Part shown: positions 26,052 through 33,874 of the stretch, one piece after another
How positions within the stretch are numbered: position 1 is the stretch's first letter
Layout: each line of letters begins with the position of its first letter
DNA from: Caldifarciminota bacterium
GTDB taxonomy: Bacteria; Hydrothermota; Tepidihabitantia; SM23-42
Length of the DNA: 64,000 nt
Direction: 5' to 3'
Assembly: GCA_020353055.1 (NCBI GenBank)
Contig: CP070686.1
Location: 1,846,729 to 1,910,728, forward strand
Made by a program: the position numbers and the translations under genes
The notes under the pieces: generated by a model
What the model saw: the letters and a program-made list of their open reading frames with translations, nothing else
Database searches by the model: none
What the model was told of the DNA's origin: nothing

Positions 26052-26096
26052 TGGATTTCAGCATCCCGAGCGCAGCCGAGGGGTTTTTTGTGCAAA
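26052..26096. repeat. Repeat- or terminator-like GC-rich element with T6
   Basis: AGCATCCCGAGCGCAGCCGAGGGG followed by TTTTTT resembles the outer part of the 23.3-kb hairpin (GAGCATCCC...GGGGAGC). Pairing is weak (CCC/GGG only), so a terminator for tRNA-Val is possible but unproven. Confidence 0.3.
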
Positions 26097-26270
26097 TGTA
26101 GAACTGGCATATCTTTGTAAGTCTCTAAATCCTGAAAGATTTACGCTAACAATCTTTCAACCCCTTTCCGTCCATTGGTGGGAATTCCGATGAGTGGTGG
26201 CTCTTTTAGTTTGGACACCGCACAAATCCAGCACATGGGGTCAGTGGTTCAAAAGACTGCTGACCCGTAT

Positions 26271-26981
26271 CTACTCAAAATTCGTTAATGTCAATCCAAT
26301 CTTGACCTTCAAATTCTTGGACATCAAATAGCGAGTTGCATAATCATCGAATGTACCTACCTCAATATACACTCGGTTGTTTTCTGGCACTCCTCCATAA
26401 TAACCTACAACCGCACCCATTACTGGGAACGATAGTGCAGGCGCAAATACTATCCAATAATCATCAGGTATGTCAGGAGCCATGGCTGAGGTTATCCCGG
26501 CCAAAACAGCAATTCCACCTCCGACAAGAGTTCCCAATGTTGACCCCATCGCACTAGATATAAAAGAACCATCCGGTTCCATGAGGGTGTTACCGACCAA
26601 GGTTGTACCAGTTGCTGTACCCACCGTAGCACCTACACCATATCCCCACAATAAATCGTCAGTCATTTGATATGTAACATAAGCAAAGAGAAATCCGCAC
26701 CCTGCTGACGCAAGAGTTGTCGACACTATTTTGTCATAGGTAATGTCATTTTCACCTGTATGGATTTCGCCATGCATTTCGGTATCTGACATCAATGCGG
26801 GTTTTCCAGTATGTGTAAGCCTTGTTGTAATCAGTGGACAATACTGAGAATTAACCAATATTGTCTTCAAATCATGGACATAGACAGACCGCCCACCCAC
26901 AAATCCGTCACCAATTGGTTGGTTTCCAGCCCCAATCTGAAAAAGAAGTACCGTATAGAGTACGACTTGTGGCTGTATCAC
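26271..26981 (-). CDS. Orphan Gly-rich membrane-associated protein
   Basis: A 236-residue protein of no recognised family. It has a hydrophobic N-terminus and, at about residues 90-200, several Gly/Ala-rich hydrophobic stretches (GYGVGATVGTATGTTLVG, GSTLGTLVGGGIAVLAG) that resemble glycine-zipper membrane segments. The C-terminus is polar. The GTG start at 26981 has GGAGG five nt upstream and a TTGACT-16-TATAAT promoter, so it is likely expressed. It lies between imperfect direct repeats (26221-26250 and 27067-27096). Confidence 0.65.
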   Translation of the reverse strand: MIQPQVVLYTVLLFQIGAGNQPIGDGFVGGRSVYVHDLKTILVNSQYCPLITTRLTHTGKPALMSDTEMHGEIHTGENDITYDKIVSTTLASAGCGFLFAYVTYQMTDDLLWGYGVGATVGTATGTTLVGNTLMEPDGSFISSAMGSTLGTLVGGGIAVLAGITSAMAPDIPDDYWIVFAPALSFPVMGAVVGYYGGVPENNRVYIEVGTFDDYATRYLMSKNLKVKIGLTLTNFE

Positions 26982-26996
26982 ATCGCCTCCGAAATC

Positions 26997-27024
26997 ATTA
27001 TAAGAAACACCGATTGTTAGTCAA
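26997..27024 (-). promoter_or_regulatory. Promoter of the orphan Gly-rich gene
   Basis: TTGACT (27019-27024), 16-bp spacer, TATAAT (26997-27002), with a GGAGG site before GTG 26981. Confidence 0.7.
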
Positions 27025-27096
27025 CAGGTGAAACTTGGAATCTCACCAAAAAACAGTGTGCTTCTGCACAGATTTAGCACAGGGGATCAGTGGTCC

Positions 27097-27124
27097 TTGA
27101 CAATCTGCTCTTGTTTCTTACAAT
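27097..27124 (+). promoter_or_regulatory. Promoter of the orphan lipoprotein gene
   Basis: TTGACA (27097-27102), 16-bp spacer, TACAAT (27119-27124). The AGGAGG-led GTG start is at 27162. Confidence 0.7.
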
Positions 27125-27161
27125 AGTTCAACATTGTAAATGCTGTAAGAAAGGAGGAACG

Positions 27162-27677
27162 GTGAACAGAAATTTACCTATTGTATTCTCAGCAATCATA
27201 GTAATGTTGATGTACACGAGTTGTTTTGACCTTGACCTTTCTGGAGTTACTGTTGATCCAGGTGAACCCCCACCAAATACTAATCCTCTTCACATACGTA
27301 ACATGAGTACAACAAGTGGTGTCATCTATATTTGTGGACAATATCCTAATACGATGGCCTATCATGTGTATCTCGACCCGTCACCTCAATCAGGAACCCC
27401 TGTTGATACAGTCATTCCAATAGTTGATTCGATTGAATTCCCCTGGTGGGTAGAAAGAGCGATAGATAGCGTGGTGATTGATTCTGGTTATGTGTGGATG
27501 ACTTGCGAACGCTGGTTATTAATTGAAGAAGACAGTGGTGAGTGGAGTTGCACGTGGTCTGATTATGGATGGGAATATTACCAGGGGCATATAGATAAAC
27601 ATAATATCTGCGCCAGCCCTTATCCTACAACACCTCCAGAGACACATTTTTGCAAGCCCTCACCATTCGCGTTATAA
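27162..27677 (+). CDS. Orphan putative lipoprotein
   Basis: A 171-residue protein of no recognised family. The GTG start follows AAGGAGG. The N-terminus has a signal sequence (LPIVFSAIIVMLMYTSC) with a Cys at about residue 21 that could be lipidated, though the lipobox (YTSC) is not ideal. The rest is beta-like, rich in Trp, Tyr, Pro and Asp (EFPWWVERAIDS, EWSCTWSDYGWEYY), with several further Cys. It has its own promoter. The neighbouring gene is also an orphan, suggesting a lineage-specific insertion near tRNA-Val. Confidence 0.6.
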   Translation: MNRNLPIVFSAIIVMLMYTSCFDLDLSGVTVDPGEPPPNTNPLHIRNMSTTSGVIYICGQYPNTMAYHVYLDPSPQSGTPVDTVIPIVDSIEFPWWVERAIDSVVIDSGYVWMTCERWLLIEEDSGEWSCTWSDYGWEYYQGHIDKHNICASPYPTTPPETHFCKPSPFAL

Positions 27678-27960
27678 CGCACCGCAGAGACATGCCAGAG
27701 CAAATATGCAATATCTCCATATGTTACAGTCTGAGAACACGTGCGAAATACATGCTGTAAGAACACCAGCAGATAGACGACAGAACTCACAACGAAACCA
27801 CTAATTTCTTCACAAGCAATCGTAATTAGTTAATCCGCGCTTCAGAAATAGGTACTGTCTGACCTCCAATTACAGTCTCCCATATTTGGCGTCCTTAAAG
27901 ACAAAATGTCAAAAAGTTGGAGTCTACTCCGTGCTAAACAGAGGTTGTCCCCGGGGAGGG
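27678..27960. other. Non-coding stretch with a REP-like word
   Basis: No gene is seen. TACTGTCTGACCTCC near 27853-27867 shares the GTCTGACCTC word with the palindrome near 20860. Nothing else is recognisable. Confidence 0.35.
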
Positions 27961-28707
27961 TCACTCCATTCTGCTTATCACATCAGCGACTTCTTTGACA
28001 GGCAGCACCACCGGCAGAATGTCAAAGGAACCGCTGCGCATCATCATTTCAAGTGGAGCGGATTGAGCCGCGACATCCACTTTCAGCAGGACAAATCCAA
28101 CTACCATACCGTCCGTATCGAACACCGGAGAACCGAGGTCGCTCATGTCGGGTGAAATGTTCAGCACATACCAGGTACGTGGTTTTGTGATAATACCAAC
28201 TACCCTTGCCGGCACTGCGAGCGGTGTGTAGTTGGCCGAACGTCCGAGTTTCGACAGCAGAACCATTTGATCCATCATTTCCGGCATTGCGCCTTCTTCC
28301 ATCGAAATATGGACCAGGGGCTCCTCGACTTCTTCAACAGGACGCAGCACTGCCAGATCGAGGTCGGTATCACGAAGAACGATCTTTGCTGGCATTTCTG
28401 TCTTATCTGGTAGTATAACCGTCATGTCTTTGACCTGAATGTCCATGCCGTCCGGGAATAACCCAAGCACTGAAGGATCAATGCCCGCAAGGGACATGAC
28501 CATAAGGCCGGACGGATCGATCACTGTCGCCAGCCGTTCGACCGTCATCTCGGACTTACGAACCTCAAGCACGATGCGAACGCTAACCAGAGCATCTTGC
28601 GCGTCTTTAGAGATTTCTCGGGCACTCTCGGCGATTGGATCTGACCACACCGGAATGACCGCGATACAGCATATTAAGAAAATAAATATAATACTACGTC
28701 CAAACAT
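27961..28707 (-). CDS. Exported trypsin-fold protein lacking the catalytic His and Ser (HtrA pseudoprotease)
   Basis: A 248-residue protein with a signal peptide (IIFIFLICCIAVIPVWS). It follows the trypsin/HtrA fold without a PDZ: VIDPSGLMVMSLAG where HtrA has GHIVTNHHV, LRDTDLDLAVL with the Asp kept (D117), and SDLGSPVFDTDG where GNSGGP is expected. The His position is Leu/Ala (about 73-74) and the nucleophile position is Leu191. It therefore appears inactive as a protease. GGGAGGG precedes the ATG and the gene starts 13 nt after the active HtrA gene, so it may regulate or partner that protein. Confidence 0.75.
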   Translation of the reverse strand: MFGRSIIFIFLICCIAVIPVWSDPIAESAREISKDAQDALVSVRIVLEVRKSEMTVERLATVIDPSGLMVMSLAGIDPSVLGLFPDGMDIQVKDMTVILPDKTEMPAKIVLRDTDLDLAVLRPVEEVEEPLVHISMEEGAMPEMMDQMVLLSKLGRSANYTPLAVPARVVGIITKPRTWYVLNISPDMSDLGSPVFDTDGMVVGFVLLKVDVAAQSAPLEMMMRSGSFDILPVVLPVKEVADVISRME

Positions 28708-28720
28708 TATCCCTCCCCTC

Positions 28721-30790
28721 TTAGTAATCGGTGGTCCAGGACGGCACCAACTCTATGAACAAATTATGTATGCCTCTTAATACGAGGAATACGACATGCT
28801 TTCTTTCCTCGTCCGCGACTCTCTCCATAATTCTAACGAACTCATCAACATCAACGACATCCCTTCCATCAACAGACAGAATCAGATCACCAACTTCTAA
28901 ATTTGCCAGGGCTGCCCAACTACCCTCGCTTACATTTTCAACGAGCACACCTTTTTGTTCCAAATCCCATCGCTGGTCAACACGATCCTCAAACGCGATA
29001 TCGCGGGCCGTGAATTCAAAATGCTCATCAGTATACTTCTTCATTTCATCTTTAGTGGCAGGTGATGAGCCCAATTCCACTGGTAACTGCACCTCTTTCC
29101 TATCCCGGAGTATTGTCAGGATTACTTTGCTGCCGCTATCATATTTCCTTAGCATCACGGGCAATACCCCGATATCCGAAGCCGTAGACGCTTCGATCTG
29201 TTCCCCGTCAACCGCGATAATGATATCACCGACGCTGATACCTGCTTTCCTGGCTACACTGTTCTCGAAAACCTGCGTCACGCGTACGCCGCTGTACTGG
29301 TCAATTCGGAGAATATCGGAAATATCCCGGGTCAGAACCTGGGTTTCGATCCCCAACCAGGCCTTCTGCAACTCCCTGCCCTGGTCTTCCAGCGTAGCCG
29401 TGTCTAACTTCACGACTGTGATATACCGACTGTTCTTGCGTTCAAATGCAACCAGAATCGACGCCAATTCTTCATTCCCGGTAGAGAATTCCTCGGTCAA
29501 CCGCACCAGATCTCCGACGCCGTGCATCCTCTTTCCGTTTACTTCAGTTATGACATCGTTGCGAATCATAGCAGGCTCTGCTTTACCACACGGTCCTCCT
29601 GGACGAACTGACGTCACAAGTACACCGTCCTGGTTGTCCCGCTTCAATTCTTTTGCCGCCATCAAAGAAATATCGCGTGCAGTAATACCCCACCGCTTGA
29701 TCTCAATCGGTCTGGGCCAGATATACTCGCGCTCCTTGGGGATCACCGTCAATTCTGTTCTCCTGCCATGCCTGAGCACTACTGCCTTCACCCTACCGCC
29801 GATTTCGCAGTTCATTAACAATTGATTGAATATCGGTAACTCTTCGTTGAACCGTACCGTCACATTCTTCCCTGCAAAGTGCACGAGTATATCACCGGAA
29901 AGAAACCCGGCATCGGCAGCCGGAGATCCGTCGATGACACCGCTAACAAGAGCACCCACCTCCCCATCATATGATTCGAGCAGCGGCTGCACTTCGATCC
30001 CGATCCAGGACCGCGTAACCTTCCCATTATCGATCAATTGTCTGACAACATTCTTTGCCAGACTCGCAGGAATAGCACCCGCGATACCGAAACTTATTTC
30101 ATTAATTCCCACTACTTCACCGTTGAGATTGACGAGCGGTCCGCCTGAATTCCCCGGGTAGATCGGAGCGTCGTGTCCGATCCAGCGGACAATAGAACCT
30201 ACATCTTCACCTTCCAGGGTAAGTTTGAATCGTCTGAACACGTCAGGCAATACCATTTCTGTATTGCTTACAATACCCATGGTCACAGATTGTGAAAGGG
30301 CAAGCGGGCTCCCCATCGCCAGTACGTATTCACCCACCGACAGCAAATCAGAATTGCCGAATTGTGCAAAAGGGAAGTTGCGCTTTTCCTGATTGCGCAG
30401 TTTGATCACGCAAATGTCAGATAGCGGATCAGTACCAACGACATCGGCCTCGATCTCCTCCTTGCTGAAAAGCGTACATCTTAACCTGATCGCCCTACCA
30501 GCAACATGATGATTGGTAACGATGTGTCCGTCTCGATCTATGATAACACCACTACCAGAAGATTCGCGCTTGATCTCACGTCCCTGGCGGTCGAATACCG
30601 ACACCGCATGTATCCTTACCAGAGCCGGTTTCACAATTGATATCGCCTCTTCAACCATCTCATTGAAAACAGGACTCCCAGTCTCGGTGTCAACAATATC
30701 CTGTGGTGTTTGACCCTGTCCATGCATCCGCGCTGTCCAAAGCGACAAAATAAATATGCCAGCAATAATTAATATTGGTTTTGTGCCCAC
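28721..30790 (-). CDS. Periplasmic HtrA/DegP-type serine protease with multiple PDZ domains
   Basis: A 689-residue exported protease. It has a signal peptide (about 1-24), then a trypsin-like domain with an intact triad: His95 in GHIVTNHHVA, Asp125 in DPLSDICVI and Ser215 in PGNSGGPLV. About four PDZ domains follow, near 250-340, 365-460, 480-570 and 595-685; each has a recognisable ligand-groove loop such as SWIGIEVQPL, KAWLGIETQVL or GDLILSVDG. DegP normally has two PDZ domains, so this is an extended form. The GTG start follows GGAGGAT. Role inferred: envelope protein quality control. The inactive homologue is encoded directly downstream. Confidence 0.92.
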   Translation of the reverse strand: MGTKPILIIAGIFILSLWTARMHGQGQTPQDIVDTETGSPVFNEMVEEAISIVKPALVRIHAVSVFDRQGREIKRESSGSGVIIDRDGHIVTNHHVAGRAIRLRCTLFSKEEIEADVVGTDPLSDICVIKLRNQEKRNFPFAQFGNSDLLSVGEYVLAMGSPLALSQSVTMGIVSNTEMVLPDVFRRFKLTLEGEDVGSIVRWIGHDAPIYPGNSGGPLVNLNGEVVGINEISFGIAGAIPASLAKNVVRQLIDNGKVTRSWIGIEVQPLLESYDGEVGALVSGVIDGSPAADAGFLSGDILVHFAGKNVTVRFNEELPIFNQLLMNCEIGGRVKAVVLRHGRRTELTVIPKEREYIWPRPIEIKRWGITARDISLMAAKELKRDNQDGVLVTSVRPGGPCGKAEPAMIRNDVITEVNGKRMHGVGDLVRLTEEFSTGNEELASILVAFERKNSRYITVVKLDTATLEDQGRELQKAWLGIETQVLTRDISDILRIDQYSGVRVTQVFENSVARKAGISVGDIIIAVDGEQIEASTASDIGVLPVMLRKYDSGSKVILTILRDRKEVQLPVELGSSPATKDEMKKYTDEHFEFTARDIAFEDRVDQRWDLEQKGVLVENVSEGSWAALANLEVGDLILSVDGRDVVDVDEFVRIMERVADEERKHVVFLVLRGIHNLFIELVPSWTTDY

Positions 30791-30874
30791 CTAATCCTCC
30801 ATCGTGCTGTGAACGAAAGAAAGTCCGCAGGTTGAAGACCGACAAGTCATCCTACACTGGTCTCCTTGTACAGA

Positions 30875-30909
30875 ATTGGTGACAGGGTGCACTGTGCCCT
30901 ATTACCAAT
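30875..30909. repeat. Hairpin at the end of the Lys-rich mini-gene
   Basis: ATTGGT (30875-30880) pairs with ACCAAT (30904-30909); inside, AGGG pairs with CCCT with a bulge. It overlaps the mini-gene stop codon (30902-30904). No T-run follows, so attenuation or transcript processing before htrA is as likely as termination. Confidence 0.45.
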
Positions 30910-31003
30910 CCGAAGTAGATTTCTGTTTCTTTTCTTTCTTCGTTTGTTTTTCTTTCTTGGTTTTTGGTTTCTTTTTCTCTTTCTTTTCGGGCTGCTTCTG
31001 CAT
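30902..31003 (-). CDS. 33-residue Lys/Glu-rich mini-protein upstream of htrA
   Basis: The ATG at 31003 has AGGGGGAT five nt upstream. The frame encodes 33 residues, about half of them Lys, beginning MQKQPEKKEKKK and ending KSTSDW, then TAA. It lies about 90 nt downstream of a consensus promoter (TTGACA-16-TATAAT at 31101-31128) and before the HtrA gene, so it would be the first gene of that transcript. It has no hydrophobic segment. It is either a small nucleic-acid-binding or ribosome-associated protein or a regulatory leader peptide; the sequence does not decide. Purine-rich composition makes chance frames possible. Confidence 0.5.
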   Translation of the reverse strand: MQKQPEKKEKKKPKTKKEKQTKKEKKQKSTSDW

Positions 31004-31100
31004 AAAATCCCCCTTAATGCAAAATTTCCATGTTATTAATCGCTCAAATAGCCCTGATCCTGTTCAACCAGTGTTTCAAGCATACGAATCACTGTGGATT

Positions 31101-31128
31101 ATTATAAATACACTGATTTATTTGTCAA
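31101..31128 (-). promoter_or_regulatory. Promoter of the mini-gene-htrA-pseudoprotease unit
   Basis: TTGACA (31123-31128), 16-bp spacer, TATAAT (31101-31106), a full consensus match. The stretch 31107-31216 holds no gene. Confidence 0.75.
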
Positions 31129-31209
31129 TAACACCACAATTACAAAATGCTCCTCTCACTTTTTCGCAAAAGCGTCGAAGTGCACATTCCACTTTTGGCG
31201 CATATAACA

Positions 31210-31245
31210 ACAATAAAAAGGGGAGCGACTGAGCCACTCCCCTTT
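31210..31245 (-). terminator. Rho-independent terminator after the Ig-like lipoprotein gene
   Basis: On the minus strand AAAGGGGAG and CTCCCCTTT form a 9-bp stem around an 11-nt loop (31217-31245). T residues follow, encoded by the A5 run at 31215-31219. Confidence 0.85.
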
Positions 31246-31266
31246 GACAACGTTCTGCGATAAAAA

Positions 31267-32100
31267 TTATTCTACGGTGCCAGACACCCAGAAGTCATCG
31301 ACCGCGCAGTGCCAGTTAGCACCACCGGATGCTTCGGCCTCGAATCTGATATAGGCATCAGATCCGTAACCGGCAACGAATGCCGTCAGGTCAGCCGATG
31401 TATTCATCGGTGTGGTCGTCGTCGAGATATTGAACTGGTCGGTCACATCCACCCAGGTGGTATCGTCGGGAGAGATAAGAACATATATCTCGGCATTTGC
31501 TTCTTCGATATACGCAAATCCGACGCTTAGACTGACGATGTTCGCCTGGGTAGTCAGATGGTACGTTGCATGGTTTTGAGAACTGACCGGAAATTCTCTA
31601 ACCATGATGTAGTTGCTGTCAAATGCGATCTCCTCCCGTATGACATTCCAATCAGTCGAAGACCAGTTGCCATTACCGTCCAGCAATGCATATATTGAGT
31701 CTTGATATACCGATGATGGATAGGAATTGAAGTCGTCGGATTCGTAGAAACCGTTGAAAACGATCACACTGATGGTCGGCGATGTTCCTTCATTATCATC
31801 GACATCATACGCCTTTGCATAGATTGTGTGGCTTGAACTATCAACAAGTCCAACCGTCGACCAAGAATGGCCATAGGGTGATGATGTATCCGCAGAAACC
31901 AGCGAGTCATCGATATAGAATTCCACGGTCACGATGTCAACATCAGCTGTAGCGTCGGCAGTTATTTCGACCGTCCCGCTCACCACTGACCCGTCGATCG
32001 GAAAGGTGATTTCAACCTGCGGGACTTCAGACTCGTCATCTCCCCCACACGCGATCCACAGCATCGCGCACATAAGGCACACCGCTAAGGATTTTTTCAC
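31267..32100 (-). CDS. Putative lipoprotein with bacterial Ig-like domain
   Basis: A 277-residue exported protein. The signal sequence MKKSLAVCLMCAMLWIAC ends in a Cys followed by GGDDE, fitting a lipoprotein. Residues of about 28-115 form a bacterial Ig-like domain (EITFPIDGSVVSGTVEITADA, VEFYIDDSLV, YDVDDNEGTSPTISV). The C-terminal part looks like a beta-sandwich (FYESDDFNSYPSSVYQ, ENANWHCAVDDFWVSGT-like end) perhaps related to MAM/jelly-roll domains. The GTG start is led by AAGGAGGA. A strong terminator follows. Surface role inferred. Confidence 0.75.
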   Translation of the reverse strand: MKKSLAVCLMCAMLWIACGGDDESEVPQVEITFPIDGSVVSGTVEITADATADVDIVTVEFYIDDSLVSADTSSPYGHSWSTVGLVDSSSHTIYAKAYDVDDNEGTSPTISVIVFNGFYESDDFNSYPSSVYQDSIYALLDGNGNWSSTDWNVIREEIAFDSNYIMVREFPVSSQNHATYHLTTQANIVSLSVGFAYIEEANAEIYVLISPDDTTWVDVTDQFNISTTTTPMNTSADLTAFVAGYGSDAYIRFEAEASGGANWHCAVDDFWVSGTVE

Positions 32101-32212
32101 TGTTCCTCCTTTGTTTGCAGGATATACCAGGCTTTATTGAGTTGGTATCATCCTCGTGCGAGTTGATTATAATAATCCTCTACCAAACGTCAAGGCACAA
32201 GTTATGGGGAAT

Positions 32213-33616
32213 TCACTCACCCGATTCAGTTATCAGATGCTTCAAATAAATGAAGACGACATGGTCCTTGATCCTCTCGTCTGGATACAAGTCGGTCTCT
32301 GTCTGTTTGTAATTATATCCAATGTCGAATCTCGTCCTGCCCGTCGCGTTGAAGCCGAAACCGCATGTGATCGTGTTCGTCTTCGAAATATCATCTTCCA
32401 TATCGACATTCGGATCAACAGTTAAATAGTTGAATCCACCTCTCAAGGCAATCTGTCTGATCGGCTTTATCTCAAGTCCGACCTTGACTCCCCAATCACT
32501 GCTTCTTATGGTTTCCTCCATTACGCGGTCATCGGTTCGTATCCTCTGCACAAAACCTTCTACGCCTATGAGTGCCGGGCCATGGGTAACACCAACACCA
32601 CCACCAAAAAGGTAATTCATATATTCTGTTTCAAAATCAACATTGCCAGTAGCATCTGTGTATACGGGTGACTGCTGATAGGCTGAACCAAAGAGCGCCG
32701 CACGGAAGGTCTTCATTGCATATAACAACTGTGTTTTTGCAGAATACCCGATTAGCTCAAGATCACCGAGATCATTACCGTCATATGAACCCACGAGATT
32801 AACCCATCTGTAATTCAATGCATTCGCCCAGGTCAGACCAGCCATTCTAAGGACCCAGCCGAGTACCGGGGAAAGAGCATGTCCGCTGAAGGATTCCTCG
32901 GTTCCGGAAGGATATTCAAAACTGAAATTCAGATAATGATATTCTGTATTGATCCCTACATCAAATTTAGCATCACTGTAACTCACCCCTGCACCGCCGC
33001 CCAGAGGTACCAGCGATGCACCGTAAGTTCCGCCGGGCGAGCTGTAACTGCCGTAGAATGCATCAAAGGCAACGCCGAAGTCAAATCGGTCAGAAAATGG
33101 CCGCGCATAGATCAAGTTGAGCGACGGGGTGCCTATCGATTCGGTCTCCTCATCGAACGTACGGCTCAATCTCGAATATCCGCCCCAGAATCCCCAGGAC
33201 TGGCGCGACAACTCACCGCCAAAGTAGTCATAACCTGCTTCGGTACGCCGTGATATATAAATTAGTTCCCAGGGAATCGTCTGAAAGGTGGGTATGAACT
33301 CATAATATCCAAGAGCCTCGATCGGCGCATATTCCTGTAATTTCTCAGGTAACGCTTGTCCAATTGCCCAGTAGACAACCGAATCCCGTTCCCATTCCTC
33401 ACGTAAGACTGACCCGCGCAACCCGGTGAATGATACGGTATCATTTCTGAAAAAACCGGACGAAATCCCCGCAAAGTCGTAAAGGTCCAATCTGTGATAA
33501 TCATCCTGGAATAGAAACGCGAGATTGCCCATACCCATGAATCGTGTGTCCGCCGCGAAGCTGCCTACTGTTATCAACAACCCTACTGCAAATACCATCA
33601 TACATCTGTACAACAT
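32213..33616 (-). CDS. Probable outer-membrane beta-barrel protein
   Basis: A 467-residue protein with a signal peptide (MMVFAVGLLITVGSFA). Alternating hydrophobic/polar strands run through the whole length and aromatic residues are frequent (FGVAFDAFYGSY, FDIGYNYKQTETD), as in porin- or PorV-like barrels. No specific family is recognised. The GAGGAGAT ribosome site and a TTGACA-16-TATAAT promoter support the start. The lipoprotein gene follows 112 nt downstream and may be cotranscribed. Confidence 0.72.
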   Translation of the reverse strand: MLYRCMMVFAVGLLITVGSFAADTRFMGMGNLAFLFQDDYHRLDLYDFAGISSGFFRNDTVSFTGLRGSVLREEWERDSVVYWAIGQALPEKLQEYAPIEALGYYEFIPTFQTIPWELIYISRRTEAGYDYFGGELSRQSWGFWGGYSRLSRTFDEETESIGTPSLNLIYARPFSDRFDFGVAFDAFYGSYSSPGGTYGASLVPLGGGAGVSYSDAKFDVGINTEYHYLNFSFEYPSGTEESFSGHALSPVLGWVLRMAGLTWANALNYRWVNLVGSYDGNDLGDLELIGYSAKTQLLYAMKTFRAALFGSAYQQSPVYTDATGNVDFETEYMNYLFGGGVGVTHGPALIGVEGFVQRIRTDDRVMEETIRSSDWGVKVGLEIKPIRQIALRGGFNYLTVDPNVDMEDDISKTNTITCGFGFNATGRTRFDIGYNYKQTETDLYPDERIKDHVVFIYLKHLITESGE

Positions 33617-33634
33617 ATCTCCTCCTGTTTTCCA

Positions 33635-33662
33635 ATTATAGATTTGATGTCAATGATGTCAA
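33635..33662 (-). promoter_or_regulatory. Promoter of the beta-barrel gene
   Basis: TTGACA (33657-33662), 16-bp spacer, TATAAT (33635-33640), with GGAGGAG before ATG 33616. Confidence 0.75.
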
Positions 33663-33766
33663 CAACAAAGTGATATGAAGTAATGAATTAGCCGCTCCGA
33701 TATATAAATATGAGAGTGAACCATCAAACAGAAATAATGTTAATCGTGAATGTATTCATCACAAAC

Positions 33767-33794
33767 TTGACCCGCAGTAACCGATCGCTATAAT
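33767..33794 (+). promoter_or_regulatory. Promoter of the M14 carboxypeptidase gene
   Basis: TTGACC (33767-33772), 16-bp spacer, TATAAT (33789-33794). A leader of about 75 nt ends in GGGAGG before ATG 33875. Confidence 0.7.
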
Positions 33795-33874
33795 TACCAA
33801 TATCCAAAAGTAAAGCCTATGGTGTCATCAGGCGAAAATTCTGTTTTAATGATTTAACTACCGAGGGAGGAAAG

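Noticed and set aside
28731-29825. 364-residue frame on the plus strand
   Set aside because: It runs antisense through the HtrA coding region; Ser/Thr/Arg-rich composition is typical of a shadow frame and no promoter or ribosome site supports it.
30876-31232. 118-residue plus-strand frame rich in Phe
   Set aside because: It is the complement of the purine-rich Lys mini-gene and leader; it lacks a ribosome site.
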